Below are positions 11,691 through 22,664 of a stretch of DNA of 64,000 nucleotides, piece by piece. Position 1 is the first letter of the stretch; each line of letters starts with the position of its first letter. The translations under genes and the position numbers were made by a program. The stretch is taken from assembly GCF_901709675.1 (NCBI RefSeq), contig NC_051094.1, positions 17,770,501 to 17,834,500 on the forward strand, given 5' to 3'. This DNA comes from Syngnathus acus. Lineage: Eukaryota; Chordata; Actinopteri; Syngnathiformes; Syngnathidae. The notes under the pieces are model-generated. The model worked only from the letters and a program-made list of their open reading frames with translations, made no database searches and was not told where the DNA came from.

Positions 11691-11966
11691 CATTTTCAAT
11701 ATGCGTATTTCTGCAGGCATGTTTTGTTCATGGTTAATTAGGTAAGACCCTATGCAGACTATGGCAAACAAGCATGGTAACGGTATCTTGATACCTGAAG
11801 CTTTGTGTTCGGTGAAACAAAATCCTCACTTCTGATGAACCAAGACTATTTGTCCTCAATTGTGTGTCATTGTGGGAGTGTTCAGGTGTATCACACAGAA
11901 GAGACTGAATATGTGTCAATTTCATTAAAAGGGGACAATGCATGTTAAGCAACATTATTCAAGGTA
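11691..11966. other. Intron 9 sequence, nothing assigned
   Basis: AT-rich intron with no exon, transposase or tandem repeat that I can recognise. Confidence 0.4.
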
Positions 11967-13303
11967 CAGTGATCCCGCACCACTTCGCGCTTCACCTATT
12001 GGGGCCTCGGTTCATCTCTGTTTTTTATGAAAACAAATATTGTAATAATCGTAGGTTTCCATCGTTCACGACGAATATCCGCGATCCATTTATCACGTTT
12101 TTTCATGTTCGCCGGAAATCTATAGAAGCTAAGATTTGGTTTATCGCCTCGTCTATTGCTACATCCAACAGCACAGCAGGTATCCGGCATTTTTAAGCTC
12201 AAATAGCAGCAGATATAACAAGAAAGCGTGTGTGAGTCGTTGACCGGCACTGAAAAGTTGACCGCCATGATGGCCGCCAAGCTAATGTGGGTAGCTTGAT
12301 GACGTCAGCTGCAAAGCCTCTATATTCGGTGCATCGCGGATTTTGTCACTTGGAGCGCGGGGCTTTGTTTGCCCATATGACCTTACAGCACACGATTGGC
12401 CGGTCGAAGAGACGAGACCAATGGGAACATGTTGATCTGTACCCTTGCCTCTGATTGGCTTAGAGCTGTAAGAGCAGTTTTAACCGCGCTTTATCTCAGC
12501 CTCCCGCTACGTAACCACTCTTGCCCTTCGTTCGCATCAACACAACCAGCAGCATCTCTGATTTGTGCTTCATTTTGTCACGAACGTGGCAGGACAACCA
12601 AATGCATCACAGGCTCTTTAGTTTAAAGGAGACAAGGAGGACTGGAATGCCGCCAGAGCAGGACAACAAGACAAGCTGACGAGCCAGTCAGCGAGCGCGC
12701 ATCGTATGTCATTGAAGCAGACGGGCATAGCAATCTCGTGGTCGGGGCCAGGCAGAAGGTCAAGCCAAACAGAATCCAGAGCAGACCATAAAAACAGGGT
12801 TTCGCAAAACAGTGAATCAGTAAACACGCATCGCGCTACACAGTGGATCAGGCAACCGGGAATCAGGTGGCATAGCAAAACCAGGTGGCATAGCAAAACC
12901 AGGTGGCAGGCATACGTGTATCGAGGCAGACGAACCACTGCAGACTGACGGACTTACGGGGTTTAAATACGCGCCCTAATCAGCCGGTAACAAGGGCACA
13001 GGTGGCAGCGATCAACACTGGTTAGCGCGAGCATCTCCGTATTAGATATGCGCACCCCGCAGACCAGCGCAAGCACAGCGATAGCAGAGCGGAGCCGTGA
13101 TGTGTTTACGGTAGTTTTTTTTTTTTTTTGTACCTTTGTGAGTTTTGGTGAAGTCAGTTTAATGTTAACATTTTAAAAAGTGTTTAAGAATACAATTAAG
13201 TGTTTAAAAAAAACTGCGGATATCGTAAAAAGATTGATTCCACGTCGCAGATTTTCACCTATCGTCTTGGAACGATTTATCAGCAATAAATGAGGGATCA
13301 CTG
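11967..13303. mobile_element. pogo/Tigger-like TIR element
   Basis: The left end CAGTGATCCCGCACCACTTC follows TA at 11965-11966. The right end reads TGAGGGATCACTG (to 13303). CAGT(A/G)ATCCC termini with a TA target are typical of pogo-like elements. The right-hand TA is mutated. The interior contains a partial THAP domain on the minus strand and otherwise no open transposase. Confidence 0.65.
12000..12190 (-). pseudogene. THAP-domain fragment
   Basis: From an ATG at 12190 the minus strand reads MPDTCCAVGCSNRRG, FYRFP and DKWIADIRRERWKPT. This is the first two thirds of a THAP zinc-finger: the CxxxxC-type pair, the F-x-P loop and the conserved Trp. The closing C-x2-H and the AVPTIF block are not readable, so the domain is broken or needs a frameshift or splice. 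THAP domains occur in P-element and other transposases and in host DNA-binding proteins. Its position inside a TIR element suggests a transposon source. Confidence 0.65.
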
Positions 13304-13469
13304 GAAATACGCCCGAAACTAAACACATTTTCTTTGATGAATTCATTTTCTATAAATAAGGGCATACTTAATTATTGATTATTAAAAGAACTTGCAAACC
13401 TTTCAGGGATCCAAATTCTTATCTGAATTCTGTGTGTGCCTATGCCTGCGTGCGTGCATGCCTATATAC

Positions 13470-13600
13470 CTATAGACATCATTCTCAATGCCAAGCAGGT
13501 CGTAGGCCATTGCCTGAAGAGTGAGCTCATGTAGAAGCGGTGACACTGGATCAAATCCTCGGTCCAGAATGATAAGTTGACTCCGACACTTATCAGGTCC
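13470..13600 (-). CDS. stxbp1: stxbp1-like exon 9
   Basis: Residues 222-264, containing [20 protein letters not shown] and [15 protein letters not shown]. This is among the best conserved Munc18 segments, at the entry to domain 3. The acceptor is TTTTTTCCAG and the donor GTATAT. It starts in phase 0 and leaves AG to be completed by exon 10. Confidence 0.97.
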
Positions 13601-14137
13601 CTGGAAAAAACCGGCACAGAAACAAGATGATATACATTACACAGGGATTCAGCAGAGTAGAATTATATCAAAACAATGAACTGTAATCACTGATAATTTT
13701 GAAGAACCAAGTCTGTACTTCAAAAGGCTGTGCTTATACTACTGTGTAAGAATGTGTAATATAATATGTATTTCCAAAATAATTGTCAGACAGGAAGACA
13801 TTGGTAAATACCACAACATTCTTTTTTGAAGTAGAATATGAAAGATTAGGATTAACAGATTAAGTACCTAAAAAATGTATCACAGCCTCCAAACATCCTG
13901 CTGATGTATAGAACGACAAATCTTTGCATAGTGTCCACATTGTGGCAGCTCAACATAAATGTTATCAACTTATTACTGTTTCTTCAAGGTAGTATGTGTG
14001 GGTAATGTATGTAATGTATTAAGTATGTAGGTATTTTTAACATTTACTTCTATATTGACTTTACTTTTGCTTCATAGGTTAATGTTTTGAATAAACATTT
14101 CTACTTTTGCTTCTTTGTTTTTATCGACATCTCCCAC

Positions 14138-14222
14138 CTCCCCCATGCTGGGGTCATCAGCCTTGTAGCCATCCAGCTTGTCCTGTAGCATTTGGGCCAG
14201 AACGGCACAGTCTTTGTACTCT
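14138..14222 (-). CDS. stxbp1: stxbp1-like exon 8
   Basis: Residues 193-221: [20 protein letters not shown] followed by ADDPSMGE. The acceptor is GTTATTCAG. The first base A completes the Gly codon begun by exon 7. The exon ends GGG GAG, donor GTGGGA. The intron to exon 9 is 537 bp. Confidence 0.97.
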
Positions 14223-14871
14223 CTGAATAACACACGCAAACAAATAAATAAAATAGTTACAGTAACATTTTGGGAGAGTTTTTTCCCCAAAATGTAGTGT
14301 TCCCCAAAATACCGTAATTTCCGGACTATAAGCCGCTACTTTTCAAGTTTTGAACCCTGCGGCTTGTTGTCCGGTGCAGCGTATTCATGGATTTTTTGTG
14401 ATTTTTGTGATGACTTGATCACTTATACACTCGTAAAAAGGCTGTAGACCACTGTTGTACGGCACCACTTTGCTGGGCGGAGGGATATGTGACACGGTCA
14501 CTGGGGAGAAGAGCGGTGTGTTGATCGCATGTCCATCAACCAGGCAAATAGTGCCGTATAATGCACACAAAGAAGAGACAGAACAAGATCAAGACGGACA
14601 TTACTAAAGAAAGGAAGCTTTTATAAAGGAAGCTTTTATTCACAAACCCTCATTTTAGGGCGACAAAAGAAATGCATATGATGCCGCTTTTAAGTTAAAG
14701 GCAGTCGATTTGGCTTTTAACATGCACTGTAGAGGTTTCTTCCGGTCTCTAGGGGGCACTGGGCTATTGTTGATGAAATCTTGTTGCGTCACCCTTTTCT
14801 TTATTTATTTCCTGGTCACGTCTACTCTGGAGCTATACGTGTAGCTCGCTAGTTTAATGTAACTTGGTGCT

Positions 14872-15066
14872 TTGTGCGTGAATAAAATTTGCATGAACCG
14901 ACCCTCATCATGGAAAATGCTAGAAGAAATTCATAAAAGAGACAATGAAAGAGAGACTGATAAAGTGTGTGGCGAAGTATATTTGACGCTATTCCAATCG
15001 GACACTGAGGAGAAAGACTTCAATGGTTTCAGTGCACAAGAGGAAGATGAAGACGTCTCTCAGTGA
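14872..15066 (+). CDS. Small acidic ORF conserved between two family B copies
   Basis: 64 codons: a basic start (NRPSSWKMLEEIHKRDNE) and an acidic end (FSAQEEDED). The copy at 43503 encodes about 50 of 61 matching residues, with no stop and no indel over that span. I do not recognise a domain. It could be the first exon of the transposase of the autonomous parent, kept in non-autonomous copies, or chance. No splice partner is assigned. Confidence 0.4.
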   Translation: MCVNKICMNRPSSWKMLEEIHKRDNERETDKVCGEVYLTLFQSDTEEKDFNGFSAQEEDEDVSQ

Positions 15067-15337
15067 CTTTTACTGGTATATTTTTAACCAGCCCTGTTAG
15101 TGCTGTGCTACCGTGTTGCTGCTTTGTTACCGCCGCGTCTAAGTGACTTTTACTGGTATGTTTTTTTATCCATCCCTATTCGCACTGTTACTCCCGTGTT
15201 GCTGCGGCATTACTGCCGCGTCACAGGCAGTGTTTGGAAAGAAATGTTAAGGTATGTTATTAAAACTTTAAAAAGGCTTTCTGTGTAACGTCTTTCTTTG
15301 TAAATAACTCCTGTGCACATGTGGCTTTTACAAACCG

Positions 15338-16912
15338 GATTGTTTGTTGGGAAATTGTGTAAAATGTAAATAAAAACAAAATACAACGATTTGAAAATCC
15401 TTCTCAACCCATATTCAATTGAATACACTACAAAGACAGCATATTTAATGTTCAAACTGATAAACTTAATTGTTTTTTTGCCAAATAATAACTTGGAATT
15501 TCATGGCTGCAGCACGTCCAATAGAAATTGGGAAAGGTGGCAAAAAATACTGAGAAAGCTGAGAAAAGCTCATCAAACACCTATTTGGAACATCCCACAT
15601 GTGATCAAGCGAATTGGGAACAGGTGGGTACCATGATTGGGTATAAAAGCAGCCTCCCCAAACATGCTCAGTTATTCACAAGCAAGGATGGGGCAAGGTT
15701 CACCACTTTGTCCACAACTGCATGAGAAAATAGTTGAACAGTTTAAAAACATTTCTCAAAGCAAAATTGCAAGGAATTTAGGGATTTCAACATCTACGGT
15801 CCATAATATCATCAAAAGGTTCAGAGAATCTGGTGAAATCACTGCACGTAAGTGCCACGGCCGGAAACCAAGACTGAATGACTGTTACCTTCGATCTCTC
15901 AGACGGTACTGCCTTGAAAACCGACATGAGTGTGTAAAGGATATCACCAAATGGGCTCAGGAAAACTTCAGAAAACCACTGTCAGTAAATACGGTTCGTC
16001 ACTACATCAGTAAGTGCGAGTTAAAACTCTACCATGCAAAGCAAAAGCCGTGTATGAACAACATCCAAAAACGCCGCCGGGTTCTCTGGGCCCGAGCTCA
16101 TGTAAAATGGACTGATGCACAATGCAAAAGTGTTTTGTGGTCTGATGAGTCCACTTTTCAAATTGTTTTTGGAAACACTGGACGTTGTGTCCTCCGGACC
16201 AAAGACAAAGCGGACCATCCGGACTGTTATCAACGCAAAGTTCAAAAGCCAGCATCTGTGATGGTATGGGGGTGCATTAGTTCCCATGGCATGGGTGACT
16301 TACATTTCTGTGAAGGCAACATAAATGCTGACAAGTACATACAGATTTTGGAGCAACATATGCTGCCATCCAAGCGATGTCTTTTTCATGGACGCCGCTG
16401 CTTATTTCAGCAAGATAATGCCAAGCCACATTCTGCACGTGTTACAATAGCGTGGCTTCGAAGTAAAAGAGTCCAGGTTCTCCCCTGGCCCACTTGCAGT
16501 CCAGACCTGTCTCCCATTGAAAATGTGTGGCGCATTATGAAGCGTAAAATACGACAATGAAGACCGAGGACTGTTGAACAACTGAAGTGGTTCATTAAGC
16601 AAGAATGGGAAAGAATAACACATGAGAAGCTAAGAGAATTAGTCTCCTCTCTTCCAAAACTTTTATTGAGTGTTATTAAAAGGAAAGGTGATGTAACGAA
16701 GTGGTAAACATGCCCTTTCCCAACTTCTACTGCACGTATTGCAGCCATGAAATTCCAAGTTAATTATTATTTGAAAAATAAAATAAAGTTTATGAGTTTG
16801 AGCATTAAATATGTTGTCTTTGTAGTGTATTCAATTGAATATAGGTTGTAAAGGATTTTCATATTGTATTTTGTTTTTATTTACATTTTACACAATTTCC
16901 CAACTTCAACTG
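15338..16912 (+). mobile_element. Tc1-like transposon, almost intact
   Basis: Inverted terminal regions of about 100 bp are visible: TTGGGAAATTGTGTAAAATG at 15347 and its complement at 16886-16906, and CAATTGAATACACTACAAAG at both inner edges. The right terminus ends CTTCAACTG; the left outermost bases have diverged. It is inserted in the family B element and carries one DDE transposase ORF. Confidence 0.9.
15637..16707 (+). pseudogene. Tc1 transposase, DD34E, one nonsense codon
   Basis: The N-terminal paired-type HTH (SQSKIARNLGISTSTVHNII, about residues 46-65) and second HTH (KPLSVNTVRHYISKC) are intact. The catalytic triad reads WSDEST, FQQDNAKPH and SPIENVW with 34 residues between the second Asp and the Glu. 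The frame is open until TGA at 16558-16560, where an Arg (CGA) would fit. After it the frame continues unbroken for 48 codons (PRTVEQLKWFIKQEWERIT and on) to TAA at 16705-16707. Translation may start at the internal Met of MLSYSQARMG near 15664. A single CpG-type transition appears to be the only lesion, so this copy is young. Confidence 0.88.
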
Positions 16913-17179
16913 AAACCGGTTTGTAGTACGGTGCGTCTTATTTATGAACAAAACAAAATTTTCCGCGATTTTTTTGCTGGTGCGGCTTATAATCAGGTGA
17001 GACTTAAAGTCCAGAAATTACGGTAGTAAAACTATCATGGTCATTCAGTGCTAAAAGCGCTCATAGCTCTGCATGCAATTTAAACAAAAAACAAACAGAT
17101 CAAGCATCACTGCTTTTCACCTGGATGAGAAGAGTGCCCTCTTCGGGAGTGCATTTTTTCTGTATTCATCACTTTTTTC

Positions 17180-17518
17180 ACTCATTCATCTTCCGTACTG
17201 CTTATCATGAAGGTGCCTATCCCAGCAGTCTTTGGACGGTAGGCGGGTACACTCTGAACTAGTTGCCAGCCAATCACAGGGCACATAGAGACAAACAACC
17301 ATTCACACTCACAATCTCATGTTCCGGCAATTTGGAGTGGTCAGTCGGCCTACCATGTATGCTTTTGGAATGTGGGAGCAAATTGGCATACCCGGAGAAA
17401 ACCCACACAGCCACGGGGAGTACACACAAACGCCAAATAGGAAGGCCGGAGCCGCAATCAAACGCTGCACCTCTAAACTGTGAGGCGGACGTGTGAACCA
17501 GCGCTCCAACGTGCTGCC
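17180..17518 (-). repeat. tRNA-derived SINE, diverged copy
   Basis: Same family as 44827-45193, recognised by GTTGCCAGCCAATCACAGGG, CGGCCTACCATG and GTGAGGCGGACGTG. The tRNA-like head is at the right and the tail (TTCATC/CATTC) at the left. It is old: the box sequences have drifted. Confidence 0.7.
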
Positions 17519-18053
17519 TTGCATTCATCACTATTTAAAAAAAAAGAAGAAAAAAATGCTGACCTCTTATCAGCTCATCTTTTTGCACTAAGCTCTCATT
17601 TTGCTCAATGCAAGCCACCACTCCAAACAGGTCTCCCTTGGACCCACAACATCAAAAAAACAGATCATGACAGTGCTTCATTAACATCATCTACAGTAGT
17701 TTAGCTGGTTTGGGGATGCAAGTGACCACTCAAACATGCATTCATTGTGCTACTATAGAGAGCAAGGAAGCTGCATTCTCTAACAGCATTTTATTACCCA
17801 AATGAGTGATTTACATGATGTTTATCAAATCATAGTTTATATTTGGCCAGAGTGTTCATGCTGCATTAATTACTCACTTGACTTAGATGTTGGTACAATG
17901 GTTGCTCAATGGTGTTAAACGGTATTTGCGCACTTTGTGATTTCTTTCTTTAGTTTCTTACACTTATAACAAATAACAAAATAATAACAAAAGATAACAA
18001 AAGTAAAAACAAAAATCTGTTTTTAAATGGTGGGTTTTTTATCTGAGTGAGAG

Positions 18054-18055
<2 letters not shown>
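17519..18055. other. Intron 7 sequence, A-rich
   Basis: No exon or coding element seen. 17940-18010 is A-rich and leads into the (GA)n-anchored repeat unit. Confidence 0.4.

Positions 18056-18136
<81 letters not shown>
18056..18136. repeat. (GA)n microsatellite
   Basis: About 80 bp of almost pure GA. Minus-strand ORFs rich in SLSLSL come only from this repeat. Confidence 0.97.
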
Positions 18137-18138
<2 letters not shown>

Positions 18139-18395
18139 GGGCAGAAGGCGGGGGCCACCCAGAACTGGTCTATGAGAAAGACAATAAATGTTTTTTACCC
18201 ACTTGAGATTGTGCAGGACGTAGCTTTTACCTGCAATTCTCATGTCACCACTAGAAAGCGGCACAGGGCTGCGTTTATAACCACGCACTGCAGTATCCAT
18301 CTGACATGGTGCTTTATTTCTTCTTTGTCTTGTTGGAAAATTCAAAGGGGGTGCCCAATCGTACCCTGCGGCATAAAACTAATACCAATTGACTA
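18137..18395. repeat. (GA)n-anchored dispersed repeat, copy 1 (left part)
   Basis: From ATCGGGCAGAAGGCGGGGGC to CCAATTGACTA this matches 54002-54654 almost base for base once the insertions are removed. The unit continues after the TIR element at 19234-19256 (TACGTTTTTTTCTGTTTAAGG). No coding content is recognised. Confidence 0.8.
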
Positions 18396-19233
18396 CCATG
18401 TTTTTCCATACAAAATGCGCCCCCGTGCATAATACGCACCCTACAAATGGCATGTCGATGCTGGAAAAAAGCCTGTACCCATGTATAATACGCACCCAAA
18501 TTTTGACTCTTACTTAAGTCCGTAAACGTAAAATTATTTCAGAAAAAAGATCATTTTTGGGAACAACCGGATGTTATTCTGCCGGTCAGTATCACTGCGC
18601 ATGCGCTAGCAAACTCGATAGCGAAGAAATGTTTCGGATTTGTGTAGGGTACATTGTGACAGCAAACGAGCAGGTGATCGAGCAAGCGTCTGATACGAGA
18701 GCATTGTGTTCGTATGGAGCGTGTTTGAAGTGAACAGCAGAGAAGAAAGGAACAAGGCAAAGTGTTGTGAAATAAAATATTACCTGTAATACGCATTTTG
18801 TTATTTGCTGATTGAAACTGCTAATTAAACTGTGAATTGAAACTAATAGGTAGAGAACTGAACTCTCGCTCTTTATATAGCTGACGTGTCTTGCCCATCC
18901 GTTCTGCGCATCTGTAATGGCGGCCTCCGTATGATATCCGGTTTGCGATGGAGATTAAAAAACAAACAATATTTGACAATAACACACCATCAAGGATTGC
19001 ACCATCGCATCAAACGATGTGTCGTCAATTATGAATTTTACTGACTAAGTGTGTTGGGCAGGATGGCTGAATGCGATGCGCGATTCACAACAAACAAGAA
19101 GAAAGGTGTGATTTCAAGTTTTATTTCGAGGGAGATTTTCTTCAAAAATTGTTGTACCCATGCATAATGCGCACCCCAGATTTTAGGACAATAAATTAGT
19201 TAAATTTTGCGCATTATGCATGGCAAAACACGG
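18396..19233. mobile_element. TA-flanked TIR element, family C copy 1
   Basis: It starts CCATGTTTTTCCATACAAAA and ends CATTATGCATGGCAAAACACGG, with TA on both sides. The sister repeat at 54646-54668 lacks it and shows the empty site GACTATTCGTTTTTTT, so the borders are exact. Subterminal TAATACGCACCC motifs are mirrored. The interior matches 56900-57746. No transposase is seen. Confidence 0.88.
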
Positions 19234-19255
19234 TATACGTTTTTTTCTGTTTAAG

Positions 19256-19256
<1 letters not shown>

Positions 19257-19321
<65 letters not shown>
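19257..19321. repeat. (GA)n microsatellite next to exon 7
   Basis: About 64 bp of GA. On the sense strand of the stxbp1-like gene this is a (TC)n tract starting 36 bp after the exon 7 donor. Confidence 0.97.
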
Positions 19322-19323
<2 letters not shown>

Positions 19324-19357
19324 TATACCCCATGGTGAAAAGGATTGTTGGTCTCAC

Positions 19358-19506
19358 CCTCTGTATCGGATTCCAGGATATTCTTTCAGTGTAGCGCAGA
19401 GGGTTGCAATCTGTTCAGCACACCCTTCAAGCATGTTGTTCTTCACATCAGCTTTAAAAGGGCTGTAGAAGTCCTGAAATGCATCTACTTTGTCCAGGGA
19501 GAAAAC
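19358..19506 (-). CDS. stxbp1: stxbp1-like exon 7
   Basis: Residues 144-192: [20 protein letters not shown] and [20 protein letters not shown], then YR and two bases of Gly. It covers the end of domain 1 and the start of domain 2. The acceptor is TTTGGGCCAG (phase 0) and the donor GTGAGA. The exon 8 join restores RYRG|EYKD, as in Munc18-1. Confidence 0.97.
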
Positions 19507-19659
19507 CTGGCCCAAAGGGAAAGAGGATTCACCCATCCATCCAAATGGTCCTCAAAACGTTCTTTAATCGAGGCTTCAAGTGTACACATGCAATCTGTTC
19601 ACGGTTAATTTGTTATAGCTATGGCATGAAGGAATCGCCCGTCCGTCTGTGTCCATCCA

Positions 19660-19829
19660 TTCCACCCCCCACCCACCCACCCATCCATCCATCCATCCAT
19701 CCGTCCGTCCGTCCGTCCGTCCGTCCGTCCGTCCGTCCGTCCGTCCGTCCATTCACCCATTCATCCACCCATCAGCCTGCCCACCCCTTCATCCGTCCAT
19801 CCATCCATCCATCCATCCATCCATCCATG
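19660..19829. repeat. (CCAT/CCGT)n compound microsatellite
   Basis: Tetranucleotide array that switches from CCAT to CCGT and back. The HPSIHPS and RPSVRPS ORFs here are repeat artefacts. Confidence 0.95.
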
Positions 19830-19929
19830 ATATGGGCATTCCTACTAAAATATCCCGCCCGCTACAAATGTAATGAGGAGGGGAATGAGCCTGTCACATG
19901 GTAAAAAAAACTGAAACTCACAAGGATGA

Positions 19930-20197
19930 TGAGCATTAATGTATAGTAATTTTACTGCAATGTTTTTTTCTTCTTTTGCACTATTTTTTTATCTAATACT
20001 TTTTTTTATCGCCACTGTATATTGTGTATTGTGTATATACTGTCCGTTTTTTTTTAAATTATATATATCTCTTACTTTTTTAAAATATTTTGGCCCCTTC
20101 CCCGCATGCGTGTGTATGTTAAGTGTACTGCTGCTTACACAGGAGTTTCCCCATTGAGGGAATAATAAAGGATTATCTTATCTTATATTATCTTATA
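19930..20197 (+). mobile_element. LINE 3' UTR fragment with (TCTTA)n tail
   Basis: It ends CCATTGAGGGAATAATAAAG followed by TATCTTATCTTA repeats. The same 3' end is seen in reverse at 30466-30540 and in short form at 37288-37345. The 5' truncation is typical of target-primed reverse transcription. Confidence 0.75.
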
Positions 20198-20450
20198 GCC
20201 CTGTTATTAAAATTACATGTGATTTGTGTCAGAGCTGCTGTTGGATTTTTGTAACAAACCAATAGTGTCACAATTGCTAAATAATTCAATGAGTTTTGAT
20301 GAACAAAGGGCTGTAGCAAACATTTACGTATATATTGAGTAGCTAGACTATATACAGTACATACCATTTTAATAAAAATATAACCACCATTGTGATTTCT
20401 TCTTGACTCAGATAATACTAAGATAAGTCAATGTACTGCCACTTTCTTAC

Positions 20451-20554
20451 TTGAGATTCATAGGGCAGAAAGGCTACATGGATCTCAGTCAAGGCCTTCA
20501 TGGCTTTGGAGGCGCGAGAGTTGGTCAAGAGTCCAAACGTGGAGTCTGGAATTG
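20451..20554 (-). CDS. stxbp1: stxbp1-like exon 6
   Basis: Residues 109-143: [20 protein letters not shown] and [14 protein letters not shown]. Acceptor TTATTACAG, donor GTAAGA. The first two bases complete a Thr codon from exon 5, giving FFTDT|IPDS. It ends in phase 0. The usual Cys of the CPD motif is Ile here. Confidence 0.96.
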
Positions 20555-20751
20555 CTGTAATAAAACAAACACAAAATTGGTATTTAATTTAATTAATATT
20601 CACTCACCAAATCTATTAATGCCAACAGTGAATTGTGTTTCATTTTAAGACATGTGCACAGACAAAAAGCTCTATTTAACCGAAAGGTTGAGGTTTAGTC
20701 TAATAGTAACCCCAGCAGTCAAGAAGCATTATTGTAAAATATTAAAGATTA

Positions 20752-22649
20752 CCGTATTTTTCGGACTATAAATTGCGTTTAATTTTCATAGTTTGGGTGG
20801 GGGGGCGACTTATACTGAGGAGCGACTTATATGTGAATTTTTTCACAAATCTTCAAAATTAAAAAAAAAAAAAAAAAAGTTAAACTGCGATAAACAAACC
20901 GCGATGTAGCATGGGATTACTGTAATTTGAATTTCAAGTGACGTCAGTGGCGCGGCGGTTGTTTACATAAAGGACAAAGATTCGATCACGGGATGACGAA
21001 GATGACCAAGGCTACCGGCATCATTAGCGGCTTTGTTTGTAAGTGACACGGAGGACGAAGAGTTTGAAGGATTTAATGATTTGGAGTGACACAGAAGGTT
21101 TGAAAAACTATTATGGCTTCTACGCACGCCCGGTCCTACTGTACGGAGCTCTATTTCACCTCCATGGATGGAAGTTGAGGGCCGGCGCTCGGCCGGGTGG
21201 CTGTCCGGGGATGGTGGATAGGGCTGGGACATGGCCTTTACGCACACCCGGTCCTACTCTACGGAGCTCTCTTTCACCTCCGTGGATGAAAGTCGGGGGC
21301 CGGGTGGCTGTCCGGGGACGGTGGATGGGGCTCGGACATGGCTTTTACGCACGCCCGGTCCTATTCTATGGAGCTCTCTTCCACCTCCGTGGCTGGAAGT
21401 GCCACTTCCGGGGATGGAAGTCCACGCCGCCACACGCCTGGAAGTCGACGCCGGTGCTTGGGGCCGTGTGGCGGTGAACTACGTATTTATGTTATAGTTA
21501 TTTGATATATTTTATTTCGTGTAGCAACTTGCATATGTTTTTATCGTTACAGTTCAGTATTTGTTTGTTTGTTTGTTGAACTCTTGTTTTGTTAAATAAA
21601 GAGCCGTTTACCAAACCCACGTCTTTCCTTGTACTTTGTTAACGCTACAATATAGTTATATATAGTGGTGCTTCACTCCCCTCCCTGAAGGACATTTACA
21701 CCTCCCATCTCACCCGCAAGGCGACCACGATTGTGAGTGATGTGAGTCACCCCGCTCACTCTTTATTTGATCTTCTGCCCTCTGGGAAGAGGTACAGGAG
21801 CCTGCGCTCCCGCACCACCAGACTCACCAACAGCTTCATACTCCAGGCTGTTAGGATCCTGAACTCTCTCCCCCCTTCTGCGTAGCGTCCTGTACCTTTG
21901 CGCTGTATTCTGTCTGCCTGCTGTATCCACACTTGCTCCATTTTTGCTCCTCTTATTTATTATGTTATTTGTTTATTTATTATTTATTCATCACTCTTAT
22001 TTATTTATTGTTTGTGCCTTCTTGGTTTTACTTTTTGTGTTGTTTACTTGTATGTATATTGTGTCCAATGCTTGTCACCGTGGGATAGTGGAAACGTAAT
22101 TTCGATCTCTTTGTGTCTTGACATGTGAAGGAATTGACAATAAAGCAGACTTTGACTTTAAAGGACGATCGATTGATTTAATGATTTGGAGTGACACAGA
22201 TGGTTTGATAATATTATTCCTTATATAATAGTTATTTGATAGATAATTTATATATCGCTATATGGGCCTGTGGAATATTTTGAAGTGCAACCGCCGTCAG
22301 CGGCGCGCACCTGGCCGGCATTGTTGACATAAAGGACGATTTAATGAATTGGAGTGACACAGATGGTTTTATAAACGTGTTATTTATGTAATAGTTATTT
22401 GAATAACTCTGAATGTTACGTCAGGCCCATTCTCAGCTCTTCGTTTGTGTTTATGTCACGTTAGCATACCTATCGTTTAGCCTGTTGCTCGTTCATGTCG
22501 GTTCTTGGTGTTGGATTTTGTCGAATAAATTTCCCCCAAAATGCGATTTATACTCCGGAGCGACTTATATATGTTTTTTTCACATTATTGTGCATTTTAT
22601 GGCTAATGCGACCTATATTCCGGAGCTACTTTTAGTCAGAAAAATACGG
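20752..22649. mobile_element. TA-flanked TIR element, family A copy 2, with LINE insertion
   Basis: Left end CCGTATTTTTCGGACTATAA after TA. Right end GTCAGAAAAATACGG before TA at 22650. The interior has the same 119-bp tandem block as copy 1 (from about 21113) and the same GTTTAGCCTGTTGCTCGTTC right portion. A LINE 3' fragment at 21664-22163 replaces part of the middle. Confidence 0.85.
21664..22163 (+). mobile_element. 5'-truncated Rex1/L2-like LINE 3' end
   Basis: The frame starting near 21670 reads ASLPSLKDIYTSHLTRKATT, then SLFDLLPSGKRYRSLRSRTT and ILNSLPPSA to a TAG near 21884, the standard C-terminus of this RT group. A 3' UTR follows, ending GACAATAAAGCAGACTTTGACTTT. Compared with copy 1, about 240 bp of the host element is missing at the junction. 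Confidence 0.85.
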
Positions 22650-22664
22650 TATGTCTAGTATATT

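Larger units (their letters stand above)
14312..17023. mobile_element. TA-flanked TIR element, family B copy 1, split by a Tc1
   Basis: Ends CCGTAATTTCCGGACTATAA and TTAAAGTCCAGAAATTACGG are inverted and flanked by TA (14310-14311 and 17024-17025). The interior matches the copy at 43018-44071, including a short acidic ORF. A complete Tc1-like transposon at 15338-16912 interrupts it. The termini resemble family A but the interior is different. Confidence 0.8.

Noticed and set aside
18056-18136. Long SLSLSL and RERERE open frames over (GA)n at 18 kb, 19.3 kb and 53.9 kb
   Set aside because: Any dinucleotide repeat is open in several frames. No non-repeat coding sequence is attached.
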